Notes: a model not told the origin generated them from the letters alone. DNA of 64,000 nucleotides from Paralithodes platypus (GCA_032716605.1 CM064519.1:15467166-15531165); one strand, 5' to 3'; positions 22,701 to 32,867 are shown, counted from the stretch's first letter. Numbers and translations: made by a program.

Positions 22701-23346
22701 CCTCATCAATCTATTATTGTATATACATGCTTTGACTAATTCATTCTATTCTAAAAAAAAAAGAAAAAAAAAGTGTCCGTTACTATCTATACGTGTGTGT
22801 GAAAGGAAGTCGCAGAGCTGTTCTTCCTCTATTCTCCTCCCTCTACCACCAACACTCGCTCTCCCAGTATCTTTCTCTACACCATTCTTATATTGTTGCA
22901 TGTGATTGAAACCTATGCACAGGTGGTGTAATAATATTGCTTCATACAGTTGATATAACACATAATTTCAGAATTTTCCCCTCATTGCCAACACCCCAAC
23001 CCTCACTCATTGCCAACACCCCAACCCTCACTTATTGCCGACTCGCGCCAGCCACATAACTTCAGACCACAACCACGCTATAAACTCATTGGATGAAGAA
23101 AAAAACCACAAAAACAAAAACCATGATCGGATGCAGTAATGTATTTTGAAGACGCTGATGTACTTTTCAACTCACTTTGCAAGACTCGATTTGTTCCCAA
23201 TAATCCCACATGAGGGATGTATTTTTTCGCAACGTTAATAATTCACACTTGTATCTCACCTGTAGGATCCCACATGATCAACAAGAAAACCTAAACTTTC
23301 TTCTATTCGGCTCAACGTACGAGTTTGTTCTCATGGTGGGTGTTTT
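22701..23346. other. Unique-looking stretch with one short tandem duplication
   Basis: 22978-23040 repeats CCAACACCCCAACCCTCACT two to three times. Otherwise no gene or repeat family is visible. Confidence 0.45.
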
Positions 23347-23719
23347 TTAAGAGAGCCCACTTCACTTTTTTTCTCTTTCTCTCCCTCTATCTTTGGCTTG
23401 TATCCATTCGGTCCCATTCAGCCTACTGTTTTAAGATGTTTACCCCCATCCAGGTGTCAATATTTTCCTGGCGAGCGGGAGCGAGCCAGCATATATTTTT
23501 GCATATATTTTTGACAGCAAGTACATTTTTCGATAGAAAAATGTCTCCGGCGAAGCCGGATTTCTCCATACAATGCTGGTTCGCTATCGCTCACCAGGAA
23601 GAAATCGACACCTGGATGGGGATACACGTCTAAAAACAGTAGGCTGAATGGGGCCGAATGGATACAAGCCAAAGAGAGAGGGAGAGAAAGAGAAAAAAAA
23701 GCGAGGTGGGCTCCCTTAA
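23347..23719. mobile_element. Family B TTAA foldback element
   Basis: TTAAGAGAGCCCACTTC to GGGCTCCCTTAA. Centre GGCGAAGCCGG; inner ATTTTTCGATAGAAAAATG palindrome intact. Confidence 0.82.
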
Positions 23720-23888
23720 CCAGCTCTCTCATGAATGTTTAACAAGGGTGTGGGAAGACCATCAGAACCTGCCACTCATTGTGTATTTCCCGGCTGTGTG
23801 CAGAAACCTACCTTGCGTTACTATATATGTTTTATACAGACGTGAGCATATACAGTATAAGGATGCAAACATTCGAATCTTTGAATCT

Positions 23889-24105
23889 TTAACCCTTTCT
23901 ATACCAGCGACGTCTGTTATAATTTATTCTAGCTATATTTACACAATTTTATACAGCTTAGGAGAGATCTGTGGTAGTAAAAAGCGGTAAATGAGTTACT
24001 TCGAAGCCTGTTAGCTGCTGGAGGGCCCTTTTTAAACTGAAAACAATCGTCTAATAGTAGCCAGAATAAAATGAAAAGGCACGTCACCGGTACTGTACGG
24101 GTTAA
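23889..24105. mobile_element. Family C TTAA foldback element
   Basis: TTAACCCTTTCTATACCAGCGACGTC to GTCACCGGTACTGTACGGGTTAA, 217 bp, with both TTAA ends intact. Confidence 0.8.
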
Positions 24106-24416
24106 AGACAAGTTCTGAGACAATTGGGCTATAATAAAGCATTGTAGTGTGAATTTGTGTTTTTTATCTATGTTTGTTCGTTGTTTTATGTTGTTTTCCC
24201 TGTTCTTGCTCGGTCTTGAGTCGGCCACCCCCAAGAAAAAAGGAAAACAAAAATAAGAAAATAGAATAACAGAAAATAAAAATAAAAATAGGAAAAGTAG
24301 GGATTGGGCCTGAGCAGATAGATAGTGATCAATACTAATCTAAATAGGTGCTTCAACATTTATGCTCTTAATATTATTGTACAGTACAGTCGTGACACCA
24401 ATAAGGTTACACCTAT

Positions 24417-24804
24417 TTAAGGGAGCCCACCTCGCTGTTTTTATATTTCTTTCCCTCTCTGTTTGGCTTGTATCCATTCGGCCCCATTCAGCCTACTGTT
24501 TGAAGACGTTTACCCCCATCCAGGAGTCAATATTTTCCTGGCGAGGGGTAGCGAGCCAGCATATATATCTATTTTTTTTGTTTTGACAGCAAACTAAATT
24601 TGTAAATTTTTCGATAGAAAAATTTCTCCGGCGAAGCCGGATTTCTCCATACAATGCTGGCTTCCTATCGCTCGCCAGGAAGAAATCGACACCTGGATGG
24701 GGATAAACATCTTAAAACAGTTGGCTGAATGGGGCCGGATGGATACAAGCCAGAGAAAGAGAGAAAAGGAGAGAAATAAAAAAAAAAAAAGTGGCCCCCC
24801 TGAA
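24417..24804. mobile_element. Family B TTAA foldback element
   Basis: TTAAGGGAGCCCACCTCGC to GTGGCCCCCCTGAA (right TTAA mutated to TGAA). The arms match across about 150 bp each. Confidence 0.82.
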
Positions 24805-25190
24805 CGACTATTAATGGCACTTGCCGAGGGTTGCTCCAGAGTGTGTGGCTAATGGTGAAAAGACTATATTGTCCTGTCTTGGTAATTCTAACACCTAAAA
24901 TCTATACGTAAATTTATGTGATTTACGTATTACTAATTAGTCATAAAACTGATATTATAAGCATTATATACTGTATTGACAATAACTTTGTTTGGTAAAT
25001 GATTAGCGGTTATATAGGATATAATAGAAAATGAGATGTCTGTAATTATCATGGCTAACTTATCTTGTTTGAGGTAGACTTCAAAGATTTTCGGAATTAA
25101 TTGTCATAATTTTTTTTCAGTCAACTTCAATCAATGAAATCGCCCATTTACTTAAAGTATTATGTCAAACAAAAACTATTTCATACGGAA
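24805..25190. other. No recognisable feature
   Basis: AT-rich spacer without repeats or coding signature. Confidence 0.5.
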
Positions 25191-25194
25191 ATGT

Positions 25195-25288
25195 AGAATG
25201 TTTGTACATAGACATATGTGGATGAGGGAGACGAAAGGCAAAACTGCCCGTCACAAGTGCCTCCCCCAGAGTTAAAAGAGTGACAGGG

Positions 25289-25292
<4 letters not shown>
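25195..25292 (-). pseudogene. Jockey-like LINE, extreme 3' end
   Basis: Minus strand: GGCCCTGTCACTCTTTTAAC, CTGGGGGAGGCACTTGTGAC, GGGCAGTTTTGCC, GTCTCCCTCATCC. The 5' side is cut by a TA microsatellite. Confidence 0.78.

Positions 25293-25371
<79 letters not shown>
25292..25371. repeat. (TA)n microsatellite, 40 units
   Basis: Perfect alternating TA. Confidence 0.98.
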
Positions 25372-25375
<4 letters not shown>

Positions 25376-25477
25376 GCACCACACGGGTAGAAGTTGTACC
25401 AAAGACCCTGCACTGCATAAGCTGAAGAAACATGCAATTATATATTTCATAACATTTTATGAGTAATATTTAATTTA

Positions 25478-25693
25478 CTTAACTCATTCAATACTAGGGA
25501 CGTCCATTTTATCATATTCTGGCAACAATTGGATGATTTTATTCATCTTAGGAAGGACCTCTAGCAATAATAAGACTTCAAACTAGCTCAATCAACCCTC
25601 TAAACTACCACAGATCTTTCCTAAGCTGCAAAATATCGTCTAGAATAGCTAGAATATAATATAGCACACGTCGCTGGTACGCAAAGGTTTAAA
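25478..25693. mobile_element. Family C TTAA foldback element, diverged
   Basis: TTAACTCATTCAATACTAGGGACGTCC to ACGTCGCTGGTACGCAAAGGTTTAA. The inner arms retain ..CAATTGGATGATTTTATTC / AATATCGTCTAGAATAGC. Confidence 0.7.
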
Positions 25694-25823
25694 CTTAAAT
25701 GTTACCTTTGGCCTGGTGGGTGCTTGGAAGGTCGTGTGCGTGTGCCTTTAGCATAACGTGTTTACTCTTATATATTGTTTGCTATAGTTTGGGTTTGGTC
25801 TATTTTTATGTAAACAAATTTTT

Positions 25824-26171
25824 TTAAGGGTCGTTATTCTGGTCCCCCTCTTTCCTCATGTTTAGCCCCCAATAGTTTTCAGATATATTCGGCCCATTAG
25901 TTAGGCGGTTTTAAGAATTTTTCGCCTCATTTCTTCATAACTTTAAAGATTTTTCGTGTCATTTAGGTGTCGATTGTTTCCTGGCGAGCGATAGCCAGCC
26001 TGTTATATAAGAGAAACCGGCCTTCGGCCCGGACCACAAATTCATCTTGAAGGAGGGTCTGGGGGTGGGGGGGGGGGGGGGGTTAAAGCTTGATGGAGGT
26101 CTGGGGAGGAAACTAAACAAATGATAACAAAATATATAAATAAGCAAATATATACGACCATCCCCCTTTAA
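25824..26171 (+). mobile_element. Family A TTAA element
   Basis: TTAAGGGTCGTTATTCTGG to CATCCCCCTTTAA. Core CTGGCGAGCGATAGCCAGCC, hairpin CCGGCCTTCGGCCCGG. The ACCGAAAAATG palindrome is deleted and a G16 run has expanded at ~26065. Confidence 0.8.
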
Positions 26172-26284
26172 TAAGTGAGGGGATGTATCAAATATATAAC
26201 TATATTCTCCGGGTCCAGCCAGGTGAATGGTTATGACACGCCCCTCACCGCTTCACCTGCCTCGGTCTCTGCCGGTACGTGACT

Positions 26285-26400
26285 TTTAACCCTTCCTGTA
26301 CACCTGACATCTTTTTTTATTTTACTTTAGCTATATTTAGAGGATTTTGTGCAGTTTAACCCATTCAGTACTATGACATTTGTTTACCCTGGAATCTGGC
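26285..26400. mobile_element. Family C fragment(s)
   Basis: TTAACCCTTCCTGTACACCTGACATC..TAGAGGATTTTGTGCAG, then a second start TTAACCCATTCAGTACTATGACATT. Only left arms are present. Confidence 0.5.
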
Positions 26401-26417
26401 TTACATTAAATGATGTT

Positions 26418-26452
<35 letters not shown>

Positions 26453-26588
26453 ATTACATTTATTACGACCTAGCTCGGGAGGTGTATTATAACAATACGC
26501 TCATATATCGAATCCAAACGAATTAATGCAGTGCTTTATAATATTTCCAATGTTTCAGTCTCAGAGTTTGGCTGGTGACAGGGACTAA

Positions 26589-27217
26589 TTAAGGGGAGAT
26601 GGGTCATTTTTCTGGTCCCCCTTCTTCCTCATGCCTAGCCCCATTAGTTTTGAGATTTTAAGAGGTTTGCCTCATTAGTTTGTCGAGTTTAAGACCTTTC
26701 ACCCCATTTCATAGTCAATATTAAGACCTTTCTTGCCATTTAGGTGTCGATATATTTCTTGGCGAGCGATAGCGAGCCTGTAGTTGTGGAGGAACCGGCC
26801 TTCGGTCGTGACATTTTTCTATCGAAAAATGTACAAATTAATCTCGAAGGGGGATCTAATGGATGTTTTACTCTTTAAAGTTTGATGAGGTCTAGGTAGG
26901 AAACTAAAAAAACATTATATACAATACAGTATATGACTACATCTACCAACAAACATTATATACAATACAGTATATGACTACATCTACCAACAAACATTAT
27001 ATACAATACAGTATATGACTACATCTACCAACAAACATTATATACAATACAGTATATGACTACATCTACCAACAAACATTATATACAATACAGTATATGA
27101 CTACATCTACCAACAAACATTATATACAATACAGTATATGACTACATCTACCAACAAACATTATATACAATACAGTATATGACTACATCTACCAACAAAT
27201 AGACCCTTTCCCCTTAA
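26589..27217 (+). mobile_element. Family A TTAA element containing a minisatellite
   Basis: TTAAGGGGAGATGGGTC to CTTTCCCCTTAA, 629 bp instead of ~370. The core (TTGGCGAGCGATAGCGAGCC) and hairpin (CGGCCTTCGGTCG) are in place. The extra length is a 41-bp tandem repeat just inside the right terminus. Confidence 0.88.
26909..27201. repeat. 41-bp minisatellite, 7 copies, inside a family A element
   Basis: Unit AACATTATATACAATACAGT + ATATGACTACATCTACCAACA, perfect across seven copies. It arose in the A-rich right arm of the element. Confidence 0.95.
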
Positions 27218-27424
27218 TAACTCTTTCTGAACGGGGGATTTTGGTTATATTTGTTATATTTAGGCGATTTAATGCAGCTTAGGAAGGATCTGCGGTAATT
27301 GAAAAGGTTAACTGAAATCATTGGCGGCCATTTATTACTAGAGCGCTTTCCTAAACTGAATAAAATCGTCTTATACTAGCCAACATAAATCTACAAAAGG
27401 ACGTCACCCGCCTCGAAAGGATTG
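27217..27424. mobile_element. Family C element, diverged
   Basis: Begins at the TTAA that ends the preceding family A element (TTAATAACTCTTTCTGAACGGGG) and runs to GGACGTCACCCGCCTCGAAAGGATTGA. Paired TTAGGCGATTTAATGCAG / AATAAAATCGTCTTATACTAGCC. Confidence 0.65.
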
Positions 27425-27503
27425 AGATGGGTGGGTGATTATCGTGGCTTCTGAGTGTACGTACGGCACCACCACCACCACTTGGCATCAATTTTTACCT
27501 GCA

Positions 27504-27905
27504 TTAAGGGGAGATTGTCCATATTTATGGTCCCCCTTCTTCCTCGTGTTTAGCCCCATGAAGCTTCAGATTTTATGACGTTTGGCCCATTAGTTTGACG
27601 ATTTTATGACGTTTGGCCCATAAGTTTGACGATTTTAAGACCTTTCGCTCCATTTCTTTGTCAATAATAAGATTTTTCGTGTCATATAGGTGTTGATTTT
27701 TTCCTGGCGAGCGATAGCGAGCCTGTAATTTTATAGAAAGCGGCCTTCAGCCGGTACATATTTCTCCCGAAAAAATTACATAATAATATAGAAGGGGGAT
27801 CTAATGGATGCTGTTTTAAGGAGGTCTAGGGGGGAAACTAGAAAAATAATAAAACAAAACAAAAATACATAAATGAGCAAATAAATATGCTCATCCCCCC
27901 TCAAT
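27504..27905 (+). mobile_element. Family A TTAA element
   Basis: TTAAGGGGAGATTGTCC to CTCATCCCCCCTCAA (right TTAA mutated to TCAA). A 30-bp piece (GACGTTTGGCCCATTAGTTTGACGATTTTAT) is tandemly duplicated at 27577-27632. Confidence 0.8.
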
Positions 27906-28120
27906 TCCATAGATTTGATCAATGTTTATAGTTATCGAATGGATTAGAGCATTATACACACTGGGTTACTTTAGGTTAGGTTAAATCATATTATACATCA
28001 AATGTACACATCTATTTAATGTGTTAAAGAAATTATCATGCAATAAAAAAACAAAAAAACAAAAATCAATCCTAAAGGTCAATCATTTGAATGTCACCAA
28101 CATCGCCCTCCTAGATGCTG

Positions 28121-28500
28121 TTAAGCGGGTAGGGCCTGTTTTTTGTTCTACATATTTATCTATTAGTATATTCTTGAGCTTCCTCGGTAGACCTCCATCA
28201 AGCTTAAAAAAACACGCCCTTGACGCCCTTTCAAGATAAATTTGTACATTTTCGGTAGAGAAATGTCCCGGCCGAACGCCGGTTCCTTCTAAAATTACAA
28301 GCTCGCTGTCGCTCGCCAGGATAATATCAACACCTAAACGGCACGAAAAATTAATATTGAAAAAAAAAAAAAAAAAAAAAAAAAAAGGTCGAAAGTTCTT
28401 AAAATCGCCAAACTAATGGTAGGAAAGTCTTAAAATCTCAAAACTAATGGGGCTAAACATGAGAGAAGAGAAGCCAGAAAAGCAACTACCTGCCCCTTAA
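28121..28500 (-). mobile_element. Family A TTAA element with A29 tract
   Basis: TTAAGCGGGTAGGGCC to CTGCCCCTTAA. Contains ACATTTTCGGTAGAGAAATG, GGCCGAACGCCGG and GCTCGCTGTCGCTCGCC. A homopolymer A run interrupts the left arm at 28358-28386. Confidence 0.8.
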
Positions 28501-28770
28501 TATAGAACACAGTGGTACCGGTATCGCTCAATAGTCATGGTCCTAGGTAAAATATATAGTCTCCCCCCCCCCCCCATATTAGTGAACAGGGTATATTAGG
28601 GCATATAAAATTGTTAATATAAAACAAATATAAAATGAGAAAATCATAAATAACACGATAGCTAATAATAGAGTTAAACCAATGTATCTCATTCACCACA
28701 TGTTCCAAAGACCTGTAAAACGGAAAAGAGCACCCCAGTAAAGCACAGACTATTGTATGATCAGAATAAA

Positions 28771-29550
28771 TCAATCCAGGGAGAGGTGGGATGACCAGGT
28801 GTCGGACAAGCTTCGGGCACACTCTCTTATTAAACTTCTCATTTCAACGAAGGTGGGGCGCTACTCGGGTGGGCCCATTGCGTGATGAGCGAGGCATTTG
28901 ATGGAGGATCGAGTGGTGGACAGGAAGGGTAGGAGGTTTTTCACTAAGAAACCAAAAGCATACATGTCAGTAGACTCGGAGGCCGGCTTTTCCGCCCGCA
29001 CCAACTCGGGGGCATAAAAAGGCTTCTTCGTGGGCCGAGGTTTGGGGCCAAAAGGGTACTGCCCGCGACATGAGAGGAACCCCAAATCCACCAAGGTGAC
29101 CCTCAGGGTGGTGATGTCGTGCCCCTCCACTGTCACGTTGTTTAGCTTAATATCATTGTGAACGAGACCGATCTGGTGAAGTGAAGCCAAGTTACCTGCT
29201 AGCATGTGTAGTGCTCGAAGAACAAGGGACTCTTCCACTCTGTGCTTCATTTTGTACCATGATGACAGGGTCTTTGTACCATGCATGGTCATTAGAATAC
29301 CGAGTGGCTATAAACTCACTGCTAGCAGCCGCGGAACACCTCTTACCCCTGCCGTCACAGCTAGAGCATCTGCTTCAAAAAGAGTTTTTTGTAACGCATG
29401 GGGTTCTTTTAGCAGCTTCAGACAAATTGGATAAGGAACATCTGCGAGAGTCACACTGTAAACGGTGCCATACGTACCTTCGCCCAATTTTTGCTTAGGG
29501 GTTAGTAGTGATCTCAGCCGCTCAGTGCTCACAACCATTATTCCCATCAT
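28771..29550 (-). pseudogene. Compact protein kinase, open except for two in-frame TAG codons
   Basis: A 259-codon frame with the eukaryotic protein kinase fold from end to end. Residues 23-33 are a glycine loop (GEGTYGTVYSV), Lys45 is the ATP-binding lysine (ICLKLL) and Glu59 is a likely helix-C glutamate. The catalytic loop is VHNDIKLNN (Asp133, Lys135, Asn138), with HND in place of HRD. The metal site is VDLG (Asp155), DLG for DFG, and YAPE is at 179-182. RPTFVEM follows codon 230, as in subdomain XI. TAG codons lie at codon 81 (29308-29310) and codon 230 (28861-28863). No frameshift occurs anywhere. It is intronless, GC-richer than its flanks, and starts 9 bases after the stop of the upstream Cys-rich ORF. 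It is either a pseudogene of a mobile or viral kinase, or a readthrough/reassigned gene. I cannot assign a kinase group. Confidence 0.8.
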
Positions 29551-29559
29551 CTAAATCAC

Positions 29560-30291
29560 TTAAGCTGCTTTTGCTTCATTATTCCGCAATATCCGGGGAT
29601 CCCGTTGTGCCCAGTCTGCCACCAGCTGCCGCAATGTAACCACCTTTCTCTCCACCACCAGTGCAACCAGTGCAGGCGGATCGGTGGTTGCAGAAAACTC
29701 TAAATGGTTCATGCAGCAAGAGAGGTTATGGTGGCACATATGACAAGAGCGGCATATAGGGCAGATGTGACCGCTGCAAATGTGGCACATGTGACTGGAG
29801 GGGCAGTGTTTGCAGGTGTGGAGGCGACTGGGGATACAGGGACATTCTAGTTCACAAATATTTTTAGGAAGGCATGGACACGAAGGATGGGCAGCGCTTC
29901 TAGGGACGCAAGGGCACTGTGGATAACAAGTAACAGAGGGGGGACAATGACAAGAAGGATGAGGATGGGCAGCACTTCTGGGAACGCAAGGGCACTGTGG
30001 ATGAGGATGGGCAGCACTTCTGGGGACGCAAGGGCACTGTGGATGACAAGTAACAGAGGGGGGACAATGACAAGAAGGATGAGGATGGGCAGCACTCTTG
30101 GGGACGCAAGGGCACTGTGGATGACAAGTAATAGTTGGGGGACAATTAGTTATAGAATGACAGGGGCACGGGGGACGATGAGTGTACCTCCGGGAGCAAG
30201 CAGAGGAAGCGGACTGGAAGCGGATGTAGAGGTACCAGAGACTCCACAGCCCTAAGACACCCAGGAGGACCACCGTCACCATCACCACCAT
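29560..30291 (-). CDS. Membrane-anchored Cys/His/Pro-rich repeat protein, unknown family
   Basis: 243 codons. Residues 1-26 form a strongly hydrophobic segment (VVMVTVVLLGVLGLWSLWYL) followed by Tyr-Ile-Arg, typical of an N-terminal signal-anchor. Residues ~35-150 consist of CPC-, HPQC- and CHCPPSVTC-type motifs in 26-residue repeats. A more irregular Cys/His segment (CPSSHMCHICSGHICPIC) follows, then a Cys-free acidic/basic tail (VVERKVVTLRQLVADW). The Cys spacing could bind metal or form disulfides. It sits directly upstream of the kinase, in the same frame and separated by TAA-GTG-ATT-TAG, so the two may once have been one transcript or one protein. The start at 30291 is the first ATG; the frame stays open upstream for ~13 codons to a TAA. 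I do not recognise the family. Confidence 0.6.
   Translation of the reverse strand: MVVMVTVVLLGVLGLWSLWYLYIRFQSASSACSRRYTHRPPCPCHSITNCPPTITCHPQCPCVPKSAAHPHPSCHCPPSVTCHPQCPCVPRSAAHPHPQCPCVPRSAAHPHPSCHCPPSVTCYPQCPCVPRSAAHPSCPCLPKNICELECPCIPSRLHTCKHCPSSHMCHICSGHICPICRSCHMCHHNLSCCMNHLEFSATTDPPALVALVVERKVVTLRQLVADWAQRDPRILRNNEAKAA
29889..30130. repeat. 78-bp in-frame coding repeat
   Basis: GGGCAGC.CTTCT.GG.ACGCA recurs at 29889, 29967, 30009 and 30087. The spacings are 78, 42 and 78, all multiples of three, so the repeat expands the Cys-rich protein by 26- and 14-residue steps without breaking the frame. Confidence 0.9.
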
Positions 30292-30507
30292 CTCCAGCAG
30301 TTCTTCCCCCTGACCGCCCAGAACGTACCATTAGAGAGCCCCATGAAGGAGGACCATTATAGCCACCACCCTCACCCACTTCCACACCTTCGCCCACACC
30401 CACAGCCGCACCCACACCCACACCCAAGCACACATCCAGTTAAGGACACGCCGTAGTAAGTGCCACATTGATTTTGCGTGAACAAAAAAGTATCGCCGTT
30501 GTAATGC

Positions 30508-30721
30508 TTAACCCCTTCTGTACCGGCAACGTCTTTTAACTTTATTCTGGCTACTGTTAGACGATTTTATTCAGTTTAAAAAGTGCCTTCAGCAATTAAC
30601 AGACTTCGAACTATCTCACTTAACCCTTTTTATTACTCCAGATCCTTCTTAAACTGCACAAAATCGTCTAAAAATAGCTAGAAAAAAACTATAAAGACGT
30701 CGCTGGTACAGAAAGGGTTAA
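30508..30721. mobile_element. Family C TTAA foldback element
   Basis: TTAACCCCTTCTGTACCGGCAACG to GACGTCGCTGGTACAGAAAGGGTTAA. It shares its right TTAA with a family A element. Confidence 0.85.
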
Positions 30722-31068
30722 GGGGAAGGTAGTCGTTTTTTTTCTTCTTCATGTTTAGCATATTAGTTTTAAGATTTGAAGACGTTCGTTCCATTAGTTT
30801 GGTGATTTTGAGACGTTATACCCCATTTCTTTGTCAATATAAGAACTTTCGTGTCATTTAAGTGTCGATTTTTTCCTGGTGAGCGATAGACAGCTTGTAA
30901 TTTTAGAAGGAACCGGCCTTCGGCCGAGACATTTTTGAAAAATGTACAAATTTATCTTGAAAGGGCCTAGGGGGTGTTTTCTTAAGCTTGATGGAGGTCT
31001 AGCGAGGAAACTCAAAAATAATGAAATCAATGAATACACAGACCAAATAACAAGCAATAGCCCCTTAA
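30718..31068 (+). mobile_element. Family A TTAA element
   Basis: TTAAGGGGAAGGTAGTCG to CAATAGCCCCTTAA. Core CTGGTGAGCGATAGACAGC, hairpin CCGGCCTTCGGCCG. Confidence 0.82.
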
Positions 31069-31080
31069 GCGATAATATGT

Positions 31081-31451
31081 TTAAGGGGCCCCACCTCGCT
31101 TTTTTTCTCTTTCTCTCACTCTCTCTTTGACTTGTATCCATTCGGCCCCATTCAGCTTACTGTTTTAAGATGTTTAGCCACATCCAGGTGTCAATATTTT
31201 CCTGGCGAGCGGTAGCGAGCCAGTATATACTGTATATATTTTTGTTTTACAGCAAGCTAAATTTGTACATTTTTCGATAGAAAAATGTCTCCAGCGAAGC
31301 CGGATTTCTCCATACAGCTCGCTATCGCTCGCCAGGAAGAAATCGACACATGGATGGGGATAAACGTCTTAAAACAGTTGGCTGAATGGGCCCAAATGGA
31401 TACAAGTCAGAGAAGGAGAGAAAGATAAAAAAAGAAGGTGACCTCCCTTAA
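31081..31451. mobile_element. Family B TTAA foldback element
   Basis: TTAAGGGGCCCCACCTCGC to GTGACCTCCCTTAA. Right TTAA shared with the next family C element; only 12 bp separate it from the family A element on its left. Confidence 0.85.
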
Positions 31452-31555
31452 CCCCTTCTGTACCGGTCACGTCTTTTCAATTATATTTTAGCTCTATTTA
31501 GACGATTATATTAAGTTAAAGAAATACAAAGACGTCGCCGGTACAGAAGGGGTTA
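31448..31555. mobile_element. Family C element, internally deleted (108 bp)
   Basis: TTAACCCCTTCTGTACCGGTCACGTC to GACGTCGCCGGTACAGAAGGGGTTAA. The termini are perfect inverted repeats of ~24 bp; most of the middle is lost. Confidence 0.85.
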
Positions 31556-31930
31556 ATGGAGATAGTTTGCAGCCTTTTAATGTGTAGACGTCCTTAACAA
31601 GCTGAATACAATCGTCTAATAGTTGACGGAATACAATAACAAATACAATACAAATACAATAAAAGGGGTTGAAGGACCAGTATTACAGCGGAACCTTTGA
31701 GGATTATGTCGCATTTTGACAGTGTATTCTAGCTATCATTAAACGATTGTATACAGCTTAGGAAGGTCCTGTGGGAATGAAAAGGGTAAAGGCTATATCG
31801 ATTAACCCTCTGACTTCCATATACCTTTCCTAACCTGAATAACATTGAGTACAATGTCTAAAAAAAGGTACCAAACTAATGGGACCAAACAGGGGTAATT
31901 CACAAAAAACAGTGAATCGAGCTGGATAGG
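31556..31930. mobile_element. Family C debris
   Basis: Isolated family C phrases: CTGAATACAATCGTCTAATAG (31600), CTAGCTATCATTAAACGATTG (31728), ACAGCTTAGGAAGGTCC (31755). Probably two further decayed copies. Confidence 0.45.
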
Positions 31931-31931
31931 G

Positions 31932-32242
31932 TTAAGGGGGGATGGGCGTATTTATTTGCTTATTTATTTATTTATTTATATTTATTTATAATGCCATTTT
32001 TTTAGTTTCCTTCCTAGACCACCATCTCCCTTTAAGATAAATTTGTGCATTTTTTGATAGAAGAATGTACCGGCCGAATCTTCTTAAATTAATGGCACGA
32101 AAGGTCTTAATATTGACAATGAAATGGAGCAAAAAGTCTTAAAATCACCAAACTAATGGGGCAAACTTCTTAAAATCTCAAAATTGATGGGGCTAAACAT
32201 GAAGGAGGAGGAGGGCCAGACAAATCAACCGTCCTCCCATAA
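31932..32242 (-). mobile_element. Family A element, core deleted
   Basis: TTAAGGGGGGATGGGCG to AACCGTCCTCCCATAA. Arms present, but the GGCTCGCTATCGCTCGCC core and half the hairpin are missing (GGCCGAATCTTC). Confidence 0.7.
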
Positions 32243-32420
32243 GCCGATTGGCTGGCGACATAATTATTTTCGTGTTGCCCGTCCTAAATTACTGTCAGCC
32301 TTGTGTGAAGTGATTGGGTGGAGTGACAGCAGGACCCCCCCCCCCCTCTCTCTCTCTCTCTCATCTGTATTTTGATACCACATTCCTTTCACTCACATAA
32401 TATCACACGTCTTCACTTAT

Positions 32421-32493
32421 GCATATATATATGCATATATATATATATATATATACTGTATATATGTATATATACTGTATATATGTATATACC

Positions 32494-32566
<73 letters not shown>

Positions 32567-32640
32567 GGCATATGCACTCCCATACACACTAACTCACTCA
32601 CATTACCTACTTCATCACACACACACACACACACACACGT
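32421..32640. repeat. Compound TA and CA microsatellite
   Basis: TA tract with ACTGTATATATG interruptions at 32421-32560, then a CA run at 32616-32637. Confidence 0.95.
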
Positions 32641-32867
32641 AACTCTATTTATCTTTCTTACTCGGTTTATCTCTCTCTTTCTCTCTGGAGCGCCTCAGGG
32701 TGGGCTCTTTCACTGAAATATATATCAAATATTATTCCCAGGTGAGGATAACTCGAAAGTAGTCCAATATTGACACTCACTCACACGGATATACACACAC
32801 ACGAAACGGGATTTAGAGCCTCTATAACTAACACACCACCCACACACACACTGACACACACTCACTC

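Noticed and set aside
30146..30433. 95-codon Gly/Val-rich minus-strand ORF upstream of the Cys-rich gene
   Set aside because: Low-complexity GGTGTGGG-type repeat and a shadow of the Cys-rich frame; no domain.
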